Origin: CAVZQN01 sp963837395
Lineage (GTDB): Bacteria > Acidobacteriota > HRBIN11 > JAKEFK01
NCBI GenBank assembly: GCA_963837395.1
Contig: CAWINI010000001.1
Coordinates: 62,001-126,000 of the forward strand
DNA: 64,000 nt
Reading direction: 5' to 3'
The notes beneath the pieces were generated by a model. It did not search any database. It worked only from the letters and a program-made list of their open reading frames with translations, and was not told where the DNA came from. Of this stretch, positions 36,626 to 44,107 are shown piece by piece. The position numbers and the translations under genes are program-made. Numbering within the stretch: position 1 is the first letter of the stretch; every line of letters starts with the position of its first letter.

Positions 36626-37795
36626 CTAAACTGGATTCTGGTATCTTTCTTCGTACTCTCTAATATTTCTTTGTCTTTGTTGGTACTTTTTTAGTCGTCT
36701 GAGCGCAAGCGAAAGCCCTGTGAAAACCAGGAATGCCCCGCCAGTTGAAGCGATAAAAGCTACAATCTGACCAGGAATTCGAAGAGCTTCACCGGTATGC
36801 AGGCCTCTGGCCCAAATCCGAAGTTTTCTGCCGGGATTATTTGCATCATAAGATTGCTTCTTGACCATTTCTCCTGTCTTTGAATTCAGCGTGATTTCTG
36901 AGCGTGCAAAGGGATTTACGGATTCATTTGTTTCAATAGAAAATGTAATCGCAGAAGATCCGCTTGCAGGAGCTCTGAATGTGATTGTTTTCCATCCTGG
37001 GAAATTAGATTCTGCGCGTGCCAACAGTTGATCGATATTGGTCGGAATTTCATTTTGAGTTGTCGCTCTTCCCGTTCGATTATTTGCAACAGGTAAAGGA
37101 GGCTTGTCACTGCCAGTCAATGTATATAGAAGATTGTTTGCCCATTGATAGGACATGATGAGACCGGTGATGGTCAGGACAATCAGAATAGGAGCGCACC
37201 AGAAGCCGATGGTATTATGCCAGTTAAAATCGCGGCTGCGACCGCGCAAGTTCTGTTGAAACCATGTAATGGAACGAAGCTTTTGGACATTCCATTTATT
37301 CGGCCACCACAAATACAATCCACTCATTGCAAGAAGTAAAAATGCTGCATTGCAAATACCGGTAATCTTACGGCCCGTTTCACGATTCTGTTCACCGGTT
37401 GTGAGCCAGCGATGAATGTTTGTGACTGTGCGGAAAAACTTTCGTACAGATGCAGAACCTTCGCCAAGAATCTTGCCGGTGTATGGATTCACATACAAAA
37501 CAGATTCACGGCCAACTGTAAAACTTACCGCCGATTCAGGACTCGATTGAATTGAAATTCCATCCGGCATCATTCCATGTTTTTGTTCTTTGACTTTCTC
37601 AAACAGTTCAGCCATGGATAACTTTTTTGTGCCTGGTTGAAATTCCACAACTCTCATATTCCGTTCAGAAAATCGTGCGATCTGTTTTTCGAATCCAAGC
37701 AAGGAGCCAGTTACACACATCACAAATATGATCAGACCTGCCGTGGATCCTGTAGTTAGATGAAGCCAGAAAATAATTTTCCGAAATGTTTTCAT
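36626..37795 (-). CDS. PepSY-associated membrane protein of iron uptake
   Basis: The 389-residue protein starts HLTTGSTAGLIIFVMCVTGSLLGFE, the standard first helix of PepSY-associated TM proteins. It has further transmembrane segments around residues 150 (AAFLLLAMSGLYLWWP), 200 (APILIVLTITGLIMSY) and 350 (IVAFIASTGGAFLVFTGLSLAL). Conserved histidines (FWLH, NIHRWL, FNWH, LHTG) fit a heme-binding ferric reductase-like role at the inner membrane. It is third in an operon with a siderophore receptor and a PiuC-type dioxygenase. Its C-terminus (RQRNIREYEERYQNPV) is encoded within a dispersed mini-repeat at 36637-36686, so the true end may have been remodelled. Confidence 0.85.
   Translation of the reverse strand: MKTFRKIIFWLHLTTGSTAGLIIFVMCVTGSLLGFEKQIARFSERNMRVVEFQPGTKKLSMAELFEKVKEQKHGMMPDGISIQSSPESAVSFTVGRESVLYVNPYTGKILGEGSASVRKFFRTVTNIHRWLTTGEQNRETGRKITGICNAAFLLLAMSGLYLWWPNKWNVQKLRSITWFQQNLRGRSRDFNWHNTIGFWCAPILIVLTITGLIMSYQWANNLLYTLTGSDKPPLPVANNRTGRATTQNEIPTNIDQLLARAESNFPGWKTITFRAPASGSSAITFSIETNESVNPFARSEITLNSKTGEMVKKQSYDANNPGRKLRIWARGLHTGEALRIPGQIVAFIASTGGAFLVFTGLSLALRRLKKYQQRQRNIREYEERYQNPV
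36637..36686 (+). repeat. Dispersed mini-repeat inside a gene end
   Basis: CTTCGTACTCTCTAATATTTC continues to CTTTGTCTTTGTTGGTA, a variant of the CTTCGTG/CTTTGTG mini-repeat. Read on the minus strand, it gives the basic C-terminal tail of the PepSY protein. Confidence 0.45.
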
Positions 37796-37823
37796 GATGA
37801 AAGCGAAGCTACACGAACTTCAA

Positions 37824-38504
37824 TCAAACATCGGCCCATCGCCGGAGAAGGTTATGATAAACGCTGGTCAATTGAACGAGCGAAGGATGTTCAGAGTGGT
37901 CGCGCGCGAGACGTTGAATCGACATGTCCAGATCAAAAAGAAGCGTACGTTTTCCATCATCGCGAACCATGCTTTGGATCCAGAAAAAGGATGCCACCCG
38001 CTCACCGCGGGTAACAGGAGAGACGCGATGCAAACTGCTAGCAGGATACAGGATCATATGTCCGGCTGGCATTTTGACATTATGAACACCATAAGTGTCT
38101 TCCACTATGAGCTCGCCGCCATCGTATTCATCAGGTGATGATAAAAACAAAGTTGCAGAAATATCCGTTCGAATTCGATATGGAGTTCCCGAAGCCTGGC
38201 GGATTGCATTGTCGATGTGTATGCCGAAAGATTGACCGCCTCGATATCTGTTAAATAACGGTGGAAAAACTTTCAAAGGCAGTGCAGCTGACATAAAAAG
38301 CGGATTGCGCTGCATAACGTCAACAAGCAACTCTCCCATCTTTTTTGCTGCGGGATGGTTTTCGGGCAATTGCATGTTGTCCTTATTTTTCAGGGATTGA
38401 TATCCTGCGGTTGCACGGCCATCAACCCATTCCGCTTCATCCAATTGCTTTCGACAGTTACTTATTTGCTCGGAATTTAACAATTCGGGAATTTGTAAAA
38501 GCAT
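37824..38504 (-). CDS. piuC: PKHD-type Fe(II)/2-oxoglutarate dioxygenase (PiuC/YbiX)
   Basis: The 226-residue length and sequence match PiuC/YbiX. The N-terminus is WVDGRATAGYQSLKNKDNMQL. The metal ligands are H-x-D in FGIHIDNAIR (about residue 95) and the distal His in ASSLHRVSPVTRGER, whose Arg binds 2-oxoglutarate. FFWIQSMVRDD and the tail with HNLLRRWADV are also typical. These oxygenases accompany siderophore receptors, as in the E. coli fiu-ybiX pair, and may modify an iron-chelator or control uptake. It lies 17 bp after the receptor gene and 28 bp before the PepSY gene, all on the minus strand. Confidence 0.92.
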   Translation of the reverse strand: MLLQIPELLNSEQISNCRKQLDEAEWVDGRATAGYQSLKNKDNMQLPENHPAAKKMGELLVDVMQRNPLFMSAALPLKVFPPLFNRYRGGQSFGIHIDNAIRQASGTPYRIRTDISATLFLSSPDEYDGGELIVEDTYGVHNVKMPAGHMILYPASSLHRVSPVTRGERVASFFWIQSMVRDDGKRTLLFDLDMSIQRLARDHSEHPSLVQLTSVYHNLLRRWADV

Positions 38505-38521
38505 TACGAATCCTACCGCCG

Positions 38522-40978
38522 TTATTTATTGAAGCCTACGGAAAACAGTACGGCTCGCGCTGCTCCCGGAATCAAGTGACCGCCACCCAGGCGATCGAAA
38601 TAATATTCATCCGTAACATTGTAGAGATTCAATCTTAGATCCATGAACTTTGTTATCGGATAGGAAGCCATTAAATCGAGCAGCCAGTAACCATCAACGA
38701 AACGCGTGTTAATGTTGTTGCCAAATCTTTTACTAACATAACGAGGTCCGCCTCCCAATGTAAAACCGTGCGGGAATTCATAAGTGAGCCAGAAACTTAA
38801 GGAATGTTTTGGTGTGTTTTGGAGATCCTTTCCTACTTCCAGCGGATTGTTCGATTCAAGAATCTCGCTTTCAAGATATGTATAGCCGCCGAAAATTTCC
38901 CAATGCCTGTTGATCGTTCCTGAAGCGCTGAATTCCAAACCATCAACACGCTGACGTCCTTCCAGAACTTGCACAGGTTCATCCGGCGTTAATCCAGGAG
39001 TTCGTGCATTCGTTTTATCAACCCTGAATATTGCGCCGTTGATTGAAAGACGCGAATTCAGTACATCAAATTTTCCACCTGCTTCATATGTATATGTTTT
39101 CTCAGGTTCAATCGCGGTATTTGCGGTTTGATAAGAAAGTCCTTCCAAAGATGGATTCAGCGATGTTCCTGCTGCGGCATAAAGGCTGGATTTTTCTGTC
39201 GGTTTAAATACGGTTCCCGCGCGCCAGCTTAACATTTTGTCAAGTCTTGCAACAGGCAAACCAAGAGTTGTTGTGCCATCAACATCGAAATAATCGTAGC
39301 GAAGTCCGCCGTTGAGATCCCACTTCTGATTCAGTTCAACAGTATCGAATGCATAAAGTGCAAAAGATTTTCCAATCACATCTCCAACAATCGGGCTTTC
39401 TACGATTTCACCTTCATAAACATCGTTTGGATTTGGATTCAATAATGTTGTTTGCGAATTTGCTGCAACTCTGGTGTGACGCTCATTTTGTTCGTTTGTA
39501 AGCGACAGTCCGGTAACAATGTTATGTTTCAATCCTGCAGTATTGAATTTGGATTGAAGATCGGCTTGATTATCGATGATGATATCTTCGGTAAGCCATG
39601 ATCTCATCTCCCGGTTAATAATGGTTGAATCGTCGCTGGCAAAGCGAGGAGGTGTCGCGATGGAATCACGATCGGTGTGACCGTAACGTAATTGATTTCG
39701 AAATGACATTGAATCCTGGAAATCATGTTCATATCTTGCAGTAACAAGATCAGAACTGAGTTCTTCCTTATCGCGGCTAAGAAAACCATAAAATGTATCG
39801 CGTGGGACCGGTGCGGGGCGATCTCGGAAATCTACAAGAACTTTATTTGTGACCGGAACCCAGGGGATCCCATAGTCGGAAATGTTGTTTTGCTCTAAAT
39901 GAAAATAGCTGGTGAGAAATCTTGTTGAAGTGCCTAATCCGAAACCTACGGAAGGAGCAACACCCCAACGTTCATTTTCAACAACTGAACGCCCAGGAAA
40001 ATTTGAATCCTGAATCATCAGATTCATTCGAAATGAAGATGTTTCGAGTCCTAAGCTTTCGAGCGGTTGAATCATATCGGCTGTAACACGTGTCGTGTTT
40101 TCTGATCCAACATTCAAATTTGCTTCGTACATTGAATCGAGTGTGGGGGCTTTACTAACGAGATTAATCACACCGCCTGTTGAACCTCGGCCGGTATAAA
40201 CGGAATCAGGGCCTTTAACGACTTCCACTGATTCAAGATTAAATGGATCGTGCGTTTGCGGACCGATGTCACGAACGCCATCAACAAAAACATCATTCCG
40301 TGCGCTGAATCCGCGAAGAGTTAAATTATCTCCTGCCGGAGTTCCGCCTTCACCGGCAGTAATCGTAAGGCCAGGAACATTACGCAAAACATCGCGAAGT
40401 GTTGTAGCTCCTTGTTCTTCGATAATATTCTTCGGAATTACTGTTATCGTTTGAGGTGTATCTAATAACGGAGCTGTATATTTCGGTGACGACAGCGGAG
40501 TAACAGAATCAACGACTTCAACGGATTCTTCCGCCGCATGAATTTCTAATGTAACTTCTTCGGTCGAAATGAAGCGGTAAGAAACACCGGTTGATTCAAG
40601 CAGTTTCACTAATGCTTGTTCTGCGGTAAGTAAACCTGTAACTCCCGGAGATGAGAGATCAAAAATTGAATCATTGGAAACGATAACTTTGATTCCAGTG
40701 ATTTTTTGAAACGATTTCAGCACTTCGGACAAGTTGCCGGCATGAAGTTCGAATTTGAATAATGTTAATGAATCAAAATTCTTCGGCGAATAAGTTGCAG
40801 CAAGATCTTTTTGTGGTTCATCTGCGAAAAGCAATGAATCTGGACGTCTGGCAGTTGCGTTATAAGCGACGAGCGTCCCTATCGTTCCAATCAAAATCCA
40901 GGAACTCGGCTTTTGATTTTGCGATTGTCTCTGCTTGCACTTAAAAGAATGCTTCCCTTTGCGTGCCTTAAATTTCAT
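38522..40978 (-). CDS. TonB-dependent siderophore receptor with STN domain
   Basis: This receptor of 818 residues starts at the ATG ending at 40978 (GGGAG upstream). After an N-terminal basic segment and hydrophobic stretch there is an STN secretin/TonB short N-terminal domain (KFELHAGNLSEVLKSFQKITGIKV...LTAEQALVKLLESTGVSYRF), marking a transducer-type receptor. The plug follows: DTPQTITVIPKNIIEEQGATTLRDVLRNVPGLTI, DVFVDGVRDIGPQTHDPFNLESVEVVKGPDSVYTGRGSTGGVINL. The barrel ends with FSVGFNK. It should import ferric siderophores with TonB energy. A Fur-box-like site is 52 bp upstream. No cognate FecR/sigma pair is in view. Confidence 0.92.
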   Translation of the reverse strand: MKFKARKGKHSFKCKQRQSQNQKPSSWILIGTIGTLVAYNATARRPDSLLFADEPQKDLAATYSPKNFDSLTLFKFELHAGNLSEVLKSFQKITGIKVIVSNDSIFDLSSPGVTGLLTAEQALVKLLESTGVSYRFISTEEVTLEIHAAEESVEVVDSVTPLSSPKYTAPLLDTPQTITVIPKNIIEEQGATTLRDVLRNVPGLTITAGEGGTPAGDNLTLRGFSARNDVFVDGVRDIGPQTHDPFNLESVEVVKGPDSVYTGRGSTGGVINLVSKAPTLDSMYEANLNVGSENTTRVTADMIQPLESLGLETSSFRMNLMIQDSNFPGRSVVENERWGVAPSVGFGLGTSTRFLTSYFHLEQNNISDYGIPWVPVTNKVLVDFRDRPAPVPRDTFYGFLSRDKEELSSDLVTARYEHDFQDSMSFRNQLRYGHTDRDSIATPPRFASDDSTIINREMRSWLTEDIIIDNQADLQSKFNTAGLKHNIVTGLSLTNEQNERHTRVAANSQTTLLNPNPNDVYEGEIVESPIVGDVIGKSFALYAFDTVELNQKWDLNGGLRYDYFDVDGTTTLGLPVARLDKMLSWRAGTVFKPTEKSSLYAAAGTSLNPSLEGLSYQTANTAIEPEKTYTYEAGGKFDVLNSRLSINGAIFRVDKTNARTPGLTPDEPVQVLEGRQRVDGLEFSASGTINRHWEIFGGYTYLESEILESNNPLEVGKDLQNTPKHSLSFWLTYEFPHGFTLGGGPRYVSKRFGNNINTRFVDGYWLLDLMASYPITKFMDLRLNLYNVTDEYYFDRLGGGHLIPGAARAVLFSVGFNK

Positions 40979-41029
40979 TGCTTGTCTCCCGTATATAAAA
41001 AACTCATTCATTTTTCTTGAAAACAATTA

Positions 41030-41044
41030 TGAAAATCATTTTCG
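41030..41044 (-). promoter_or_regulatory. Fur-box-like operator
   Basis: TGAAAATCATTTTCG fits the 7-1-7 Fur consensus TGATAATNATTATCA with 3 differences. It sits 52 bp upstream of the siderophore-receptor start and ahead of all three iron genes, so it is the expected iron-repression site. Nearby AT-rich text (GAAATTGAAAATTG) could add a second, weaker box. Confidence 0.65.
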
Positions 41045-41151
41045 AAATTGAAAATTGTATCGCAGCTTGCGGAGCGTGTCAATATGTCAGGGAATCAGCC
41101 TATTCGATTGAGGTGCAATTCAAGAGATTTCATACAAATAGCGGTAGGTAT

Positions 41152-41874
41152 TTAGCGCCTTCCACCCATTCTTACTGGTGAGGAACGCCAAAGAGGACTG
41201 CCCGCTCTTTGTCCTAGCCAACCATTGGTAGAACAATGTGAGCCGAAGCCTGGATGATAAATCGGATACGAAAAAACGGAATAAGTAACCGGATAATATC
41301 CCCCACCGTAGTAAGTGGGAAAGCCTGTGCCATAAGGATAGTCTTGATACATTCTGGCATCTTCTTCTTGAGTAGCCCACGCCGGCTCTTCACGTCTCGC
41401 TGGAACGTAGACTACCTGCGGTTGTTGCGAAGCGTACGCGGCTTCAGGTTGCGGTTCATATTCCCGTTCCAATGCAGGAGGTGGGGGCGGATTCATCGGC
41501 CTGCCATTTTCATCTAGATTCGTCAGTACCGTAATCTTGTTACCTGCTTTATCTGTACTTTGATACGATCGCAAATTTTCACCAACGATCGTAGACTCCC
41601 CTTCTTGCGGTGGAAGATAATCTTTGTTCTGATGGGACTGTTTCCAAAGTGAATCGATAATGGCTTCTGAAAGGCCACGCTCTCTCAGCTCACTCACATC
41701 TTTTGCACCCATGGGTCGATCAACACCTTCATCGTAAATCATTTGCAGGATCAAATCTTCTTCAGTATTCAGCTCAGCTAAACGTTCTACTTCTTTTACG
41801 GAAATACCCATGCAAGCGAAAGGTATCAAAAGGAAGCACAGAAATGCAAAAAACCTCATAAATAAAGTATACAT
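41152..41874 (-). CDS. Exported Pro/Tyr-rich protein of unknown function
   Basis: Up to 240 residues from ATG 41874 (or 41859, MRFFAFLCFLLIPFACMG). The signal peptide is followed by a helical segment (VKEVERLAELNTEEDLILQMIYDEG..ELRERGLSEAIIDSLWKQS), which resembles the short 'hyperactive-type' helical motif of surface-associated proteins. A Pro-rich region (NPPPPPALEREYEPQPE) and a Tyr/Gly-rich tail (YPYGTGFPTYYGGGYYPV) follow. No known family. It is probably envelope or surface located. The start is uncertain because no good ribosome site is visible; the upstream region is a dispersed palindrome. Confidence 0.5.
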   Translation of the reverse strand: MYTLFMRFFAFLCFLLIPFACMGISVKEVERLAELNTEEDLILQMIYDEGVDRPMGAKDVSELRERGLSEAIIDSLWKQSHQNKDYLPPQEGESTIVGENLRSYQSTDKAGNKITVLTNLDENGRPMNPPPPPALEREYEPQPEAAYASQQPQVVYVPARREEPAWATQEEDARMYQDYPYGTGFPTYYGGGYYPVTYSVFSYPIYHPGFGSHCSTNGWLGQRAGSPLWRSSPVRMGGRR

Positions 41875-41895
41875 AATTTGCGGAGCGTCGGGAGC

Positions 41896-41911
41896 GCAGA
41901 CTTTAGTCTGC
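41896..41911. repeat. Dispersed palindrome
   Basis: GCAGACT-TT-AGTCTGC, preceded by GGGAGC, is identical in its 16-base core to the copy at 11768-11783. It lies upstream of the minus-strand gene ending at 41874. Confidence 0.85.
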
Positions 41912-41959
41912 AGTATTAGAGCGGACAAATTCCTTTATAAGGCTTATTTTAGTATTGAG

Positions 41960-42174
41960 GCGGTAAACAGAGAGTCAGTTGCAGAAGTAGAAGGACCGCT
42001 TAATTGTAAACCCTCGATGTAGACGAGCTGTTATGACTTTGGAAATGGCAAAAGCCATTCAGTAATTCTGCTTGAGGCTAAACTTCAATGATCCTACCGC
42101 TGACGGCCGTATGATCATTGACAGCGGTATGACTGCAAGGCAACGCTCCGCCAGGAGATGCTCATGTTTACCGC
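41960..42174 (+). other. Candidate structured element (RNA or small non-coding repeat)
   Basis: The only gene-free gap over 300 bases (41875-42313) holds a 215-bp stretch. It is bounded by GCGGTAAACA (41960-41969) and its exact complement TGTTTACCGC (42165-42174). Inside are AATGGC-AAAA-GCCATT (42044-42059), a short CTCG..CGAG stem, and two interleaved helices: TCAATGATC (42085) with GATCATTGA (42113), and TACCGCTG (42095) with CAGCGGTA (42122), an H-type pseudoknot topology. No open frame is convincing. It may be a structured RNA, a 5' leader of the DUF1059 gene or a MITE-like element. The strand is assumed. Confidence 0.35.
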
Positions 42175-42313
42175 TTTACCACTAGTCAGTTATGGTATTC
42201 GAAAATCGACCTAACAACGCGGAGAAGCCGAGCGGCACAGGAGCGGAGGAGCTGCATTGACACCTCAGCCCCTCTGCACCTCAGCCCCTCCGCAATTATT
42301 CGGAGGTTGTTGC

Positions 42314-42460
42314 ATGTCAAAAGTATTACGGTGTAAAGATGTCGGTATGGACTGTAATTTCGAAGCACGCGGTGAAACCGTCGATGAAGTTATGAAAAAA
42401 GCAGCACCGCATGCCAAAGAAGTTCATAAGATGGACAGCATTCCACCAGAAGTGGAGTAG
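42314..42460 (+). CDS. DUF1059-family small protein
   Basis: ATG 42314 (CGGAGG 8 bases upstream) gives 48 residues, MSKVLRCKDVGMDCNFEARGETVDEVMKKAAPHAKEVHKM. This is the DUF1059 pattern: C-x-D-x-G-x-D-C near the start, then RGET..E...KAA.HAKEVH. Members are small soluble proteins of unknown function, often found with stress genes. The two Cys (residues 7 and 14) and His could bind metal. It follows a long non-coding stretch and precedes the DUF2630 gene by 142 bp. Confidence 0.82.
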   Translation: MSKVLRCKDVGMDCNFEARGETVDEVMKKAAPHAKEVHKMDSIPPEVE

Positions 42461-42548
42461 AAAATTCGAGCGTCCATCCGCGATGAAAATCCGGCAAATA
42501 CATAATTTGAGGCTCTTTTCAGTGCTTAAAGAACGTAAATAGTATCCG

Positions 42549-42582
42549 TTTCACAGGGTGAAATTATGTTTCATGCTGTGAA
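42549..42582. promoter_or_regulatory. Double-dyad operator, copy 2
   Basis: TTTCA(42549)-N5-TGAAA and TTTCA(42569)-N5-TGAAA repeat the element at 16314 with identical spacing (dyads 20 bp apart, GGTGAAA and TTTCATG shared). It ends 21 bp before the DUF2630 start codon, so a bound protein would probably overlap the promoter. Confidence 0.65.
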
Positions 42583-42602
42583 ACCTTTCGCAGGAGCTTG
42601 TT

Positions 42603-42845
42603 ATGGATCAATCAAAGGAACAAACATTCCTGAAGCACATTCAGGAACTTGTTGATGAAGAGCATAAGCTTTACAACAAAGAAGCGTTGAGCGAAGAAGA
42701 TCGAAAGCGGTTAAATACTCTTGAAATAGAGCTTGATCAATGTTGGGATTTATTGAGGCAACGGCGCGCACTGCGGGATGCTGGTAAGGATCCAGAACAA
42801 GCTCACGTGCGGCCGGCGGAAGTCGTAGAGAAATACGAAAACTAG
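42603..42845 (+). CDS. DUF2630-family protein
   Basis: The 80-residue protein reads LKHIQELVDEEHKL..RLNTLEIELDQCWDLLRQRRALRDAGKDPEQAHVRPAEVVEKYE, an essentially complete DUF2630 domain. The E-L-D-Q-C-W-D-L-L-R-Q-R-R core and the V-R-P-x-x-V-V-E-x-Y end are invariant in that family. It is a cytoplasmic helical protein of unknown role, known mainly from actinobacteria and acidobacteria. The start ATG 42603 follows CAGGAG at 7 bases. A conserved double-dyad operator is immediately upstream. Confidence 0.9.
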   Translation: MDQSKEQTFLKHIQELVDEEHKLYNKEALSEEDRKRLNTLEIELDQCWDLLRQRRALRDAGKDPEQAHVRPAEVVEKYEN

Positions 42846-42891
42846 AAAACAAAAATTTACTGCAAAGACGTCTAAAAATTCGTAAATCTTA

Positions 42892-42973
42892 AATCACGGA
42901 AACTCTGAAAACACTGAATAGAAAGAATTAGTTTTTATTTAGTGAATTCAGTGTCTTCCGATATTCCGTGATT
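42892..42973. terminator. Long imperfect inverted repeat between convergent genes
   Basis: AATCACGGAAACTCTGAAAACACTGAAT-like text from 42892 pairs with ATTCAGTGTCTTCCGATATTCCGTGATT-like text ending 42973, about 22 of 28 positions. It lies between the DUF2630 gene and the convergent ankyrin gene and may act as a two-way transcription end. Confidence 0.5.
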
Positions 42974-42977
42974 AAAT

Positions 42978-43020
42978 TGCGAACTGGAAGCCCGTGCTCA
43001 ACATCAGTTCGCTCCGTGTC
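42978..43020. repeat. Dispersed palindrome covering a gene end
   Basis: GCGAACTGGAAGCCCGTGCTC and AGTTCGCTCC are parts of the GGAGCGAACT..AGTTCGC member of the repeat family. On the minus strand it encodes the last residues (HGAN) and TGA stop of the ankyrin protein. Confidence 0.6.
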
Positions 43021-44074
43021 GTTCCAACAATTCTTTAACTTCCGGACAGTCTTGAGCAATTCTCAGTGGAGTTAAACCTTGTTCGTTTCTGAAGTTTACG
43101 TTTGCACCGGCATTGATAAACACTTCAGCAAACTTAGGTTTGCAATACATTGATGCTTGCATCAATGGCGTGAATGCACCGCCATTGATTGAATCTACTT
43201 TCGCACCAGCTGCCAGCATCGCTGATATAATCTCCAGACTTTTGTCATCACCGTTCGCAATTCTTGAAACGGCGCTATCAAATGCGGTGGCCTGTCCCAT
43301 CCATGGAGCATTCGGATTGAATCCGGCGTTCAAACAAAGCTTTACAACTTCAGATCGGTTTCGAGAAATTGCATCAAGACAGTTTTCATCACCGTATTCA
43401 ACTCCAAGCGAAAGAAGTTCTGCGGCTGCCGCATTATTTGCGCCTGGAGTCAGCCATGACATCGAATCTTCTACAGGATTTGTGGGTGAATTTATGTACC
43501 AGATCTGCGAAAATATTTTCCAACCATCTTGTTCGTAAATAAGTTTTGCAACTCCAATTGCGCCGACAGAATTACCTTGATTATCCGTAACACGACTTGC
43601 ACTTTGCGCCTGTGTCACAACGATCGCACGATCACCTTCCACGATTACGCGGCTCACTTCCATTCCGTTCATTGAGATATCCGGAACCAACTGATCATAA
43701 ATAAGCGAACTTGTGCCTCCTTCGCTGAGTTCATTCAACCTTTCCTTTTGAACAAACTCTCGAAATTTTTCCGGCTCCGGATTTTCAAGCACCTGCAAAT
43801 ATCGGTTGTACAAAGCACCTAATTCAGCTTTGTCAGTTTCGACTGTGCGCTTTGTTTTTGCAGGCTTGGGTTCTTCTTTTTTACTCTGTGGTTTAAGAAA
43901 TACAAAATAAGCGGCAATGCCAAAACCTGCCAGCGTTACAATTACGAAGATTGTAATGAAGCATGATCGCAATGACTTTCCAGGCGGTGTAGAAACCGGA
44001 AGTGGCTTTTCGCAATATGGACATGTAGTTGCTCCGACGCTGGTGACCTTATTCCCACAGCTGGTACAATACAT
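43004..44074 (-). CDS. Zinc-ribbon, membrane-anchored ankyrin-repeat protein
   Basis: From ATG 44074 the protein of 356 residues begins with a zinc ribbon (CTSCGNK..CPYCEK, residues about 3-23). One transmembrane helix follows (SCFITIFVIVTLAGFGIAAYFVF, about 36-58), then a charged linker (KKEEPKPAKTKRTV). A beta-rich NTF2/DUF-like middle domain is next (KFREFVQKERLNELSEGG..AIVVTQAQ..WKIFSQIWYI), and about four ankyrin repeats close the protein (EVVKLCLNAGFNPNAP, EIISAMLAAGAKVDS, FTPLMQASMYCKPKFAEVFINAGANVNF, LTPLRIAQDCPEVKELLERHGAN). The ribbon would be cytoplasmic and the rest periplasmic. The role is unknown; probably protein binding. Its end lies in a dispersed palindrome. Confidence 0.75.
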   Translation of the reverse strand: MYCTSCGNKVTSVGATTCPYCEKPLPVSTPPGKSLRSCFITIFVIVTLAGFGIAAYFVFLKPQSKKEEPKPAKTKRTVETDKAELGALYNRYLQVLENPEPEKFREFVQKERLNELSEGGTSSLIYDQLVPDISMNGMEVSRVIVEGDRAIVVTQAQSASRVTDNQGNSVGAIGVAKLIYEQDGWKIFSQIWYINSPTNPVEDSMSWLTPGANNAAAAELLSLGVEYGDENCLDAISRNRSEVVKLCLNAGFNPNAPWMGQATAFDSAVSRIANGDDKSLEIISAMLAAGAKVDSINGGAFTPLMQASMYCKPKFAEVFINAGANVNFRNEQGLTPLRIAQDCPEVKELLERHGAN

Positions 44075-44107
44075 GCGAATCAGCATAGCATCGTTTCGGC
44101 CAAAATA

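Noticed and set aside
42210..42316. CCTAACAACGCGG resembles the start of an integron attC site
   Set aside because: There is no matching GTTAG core at a suitable distance, no integrase and no gene cassette array.
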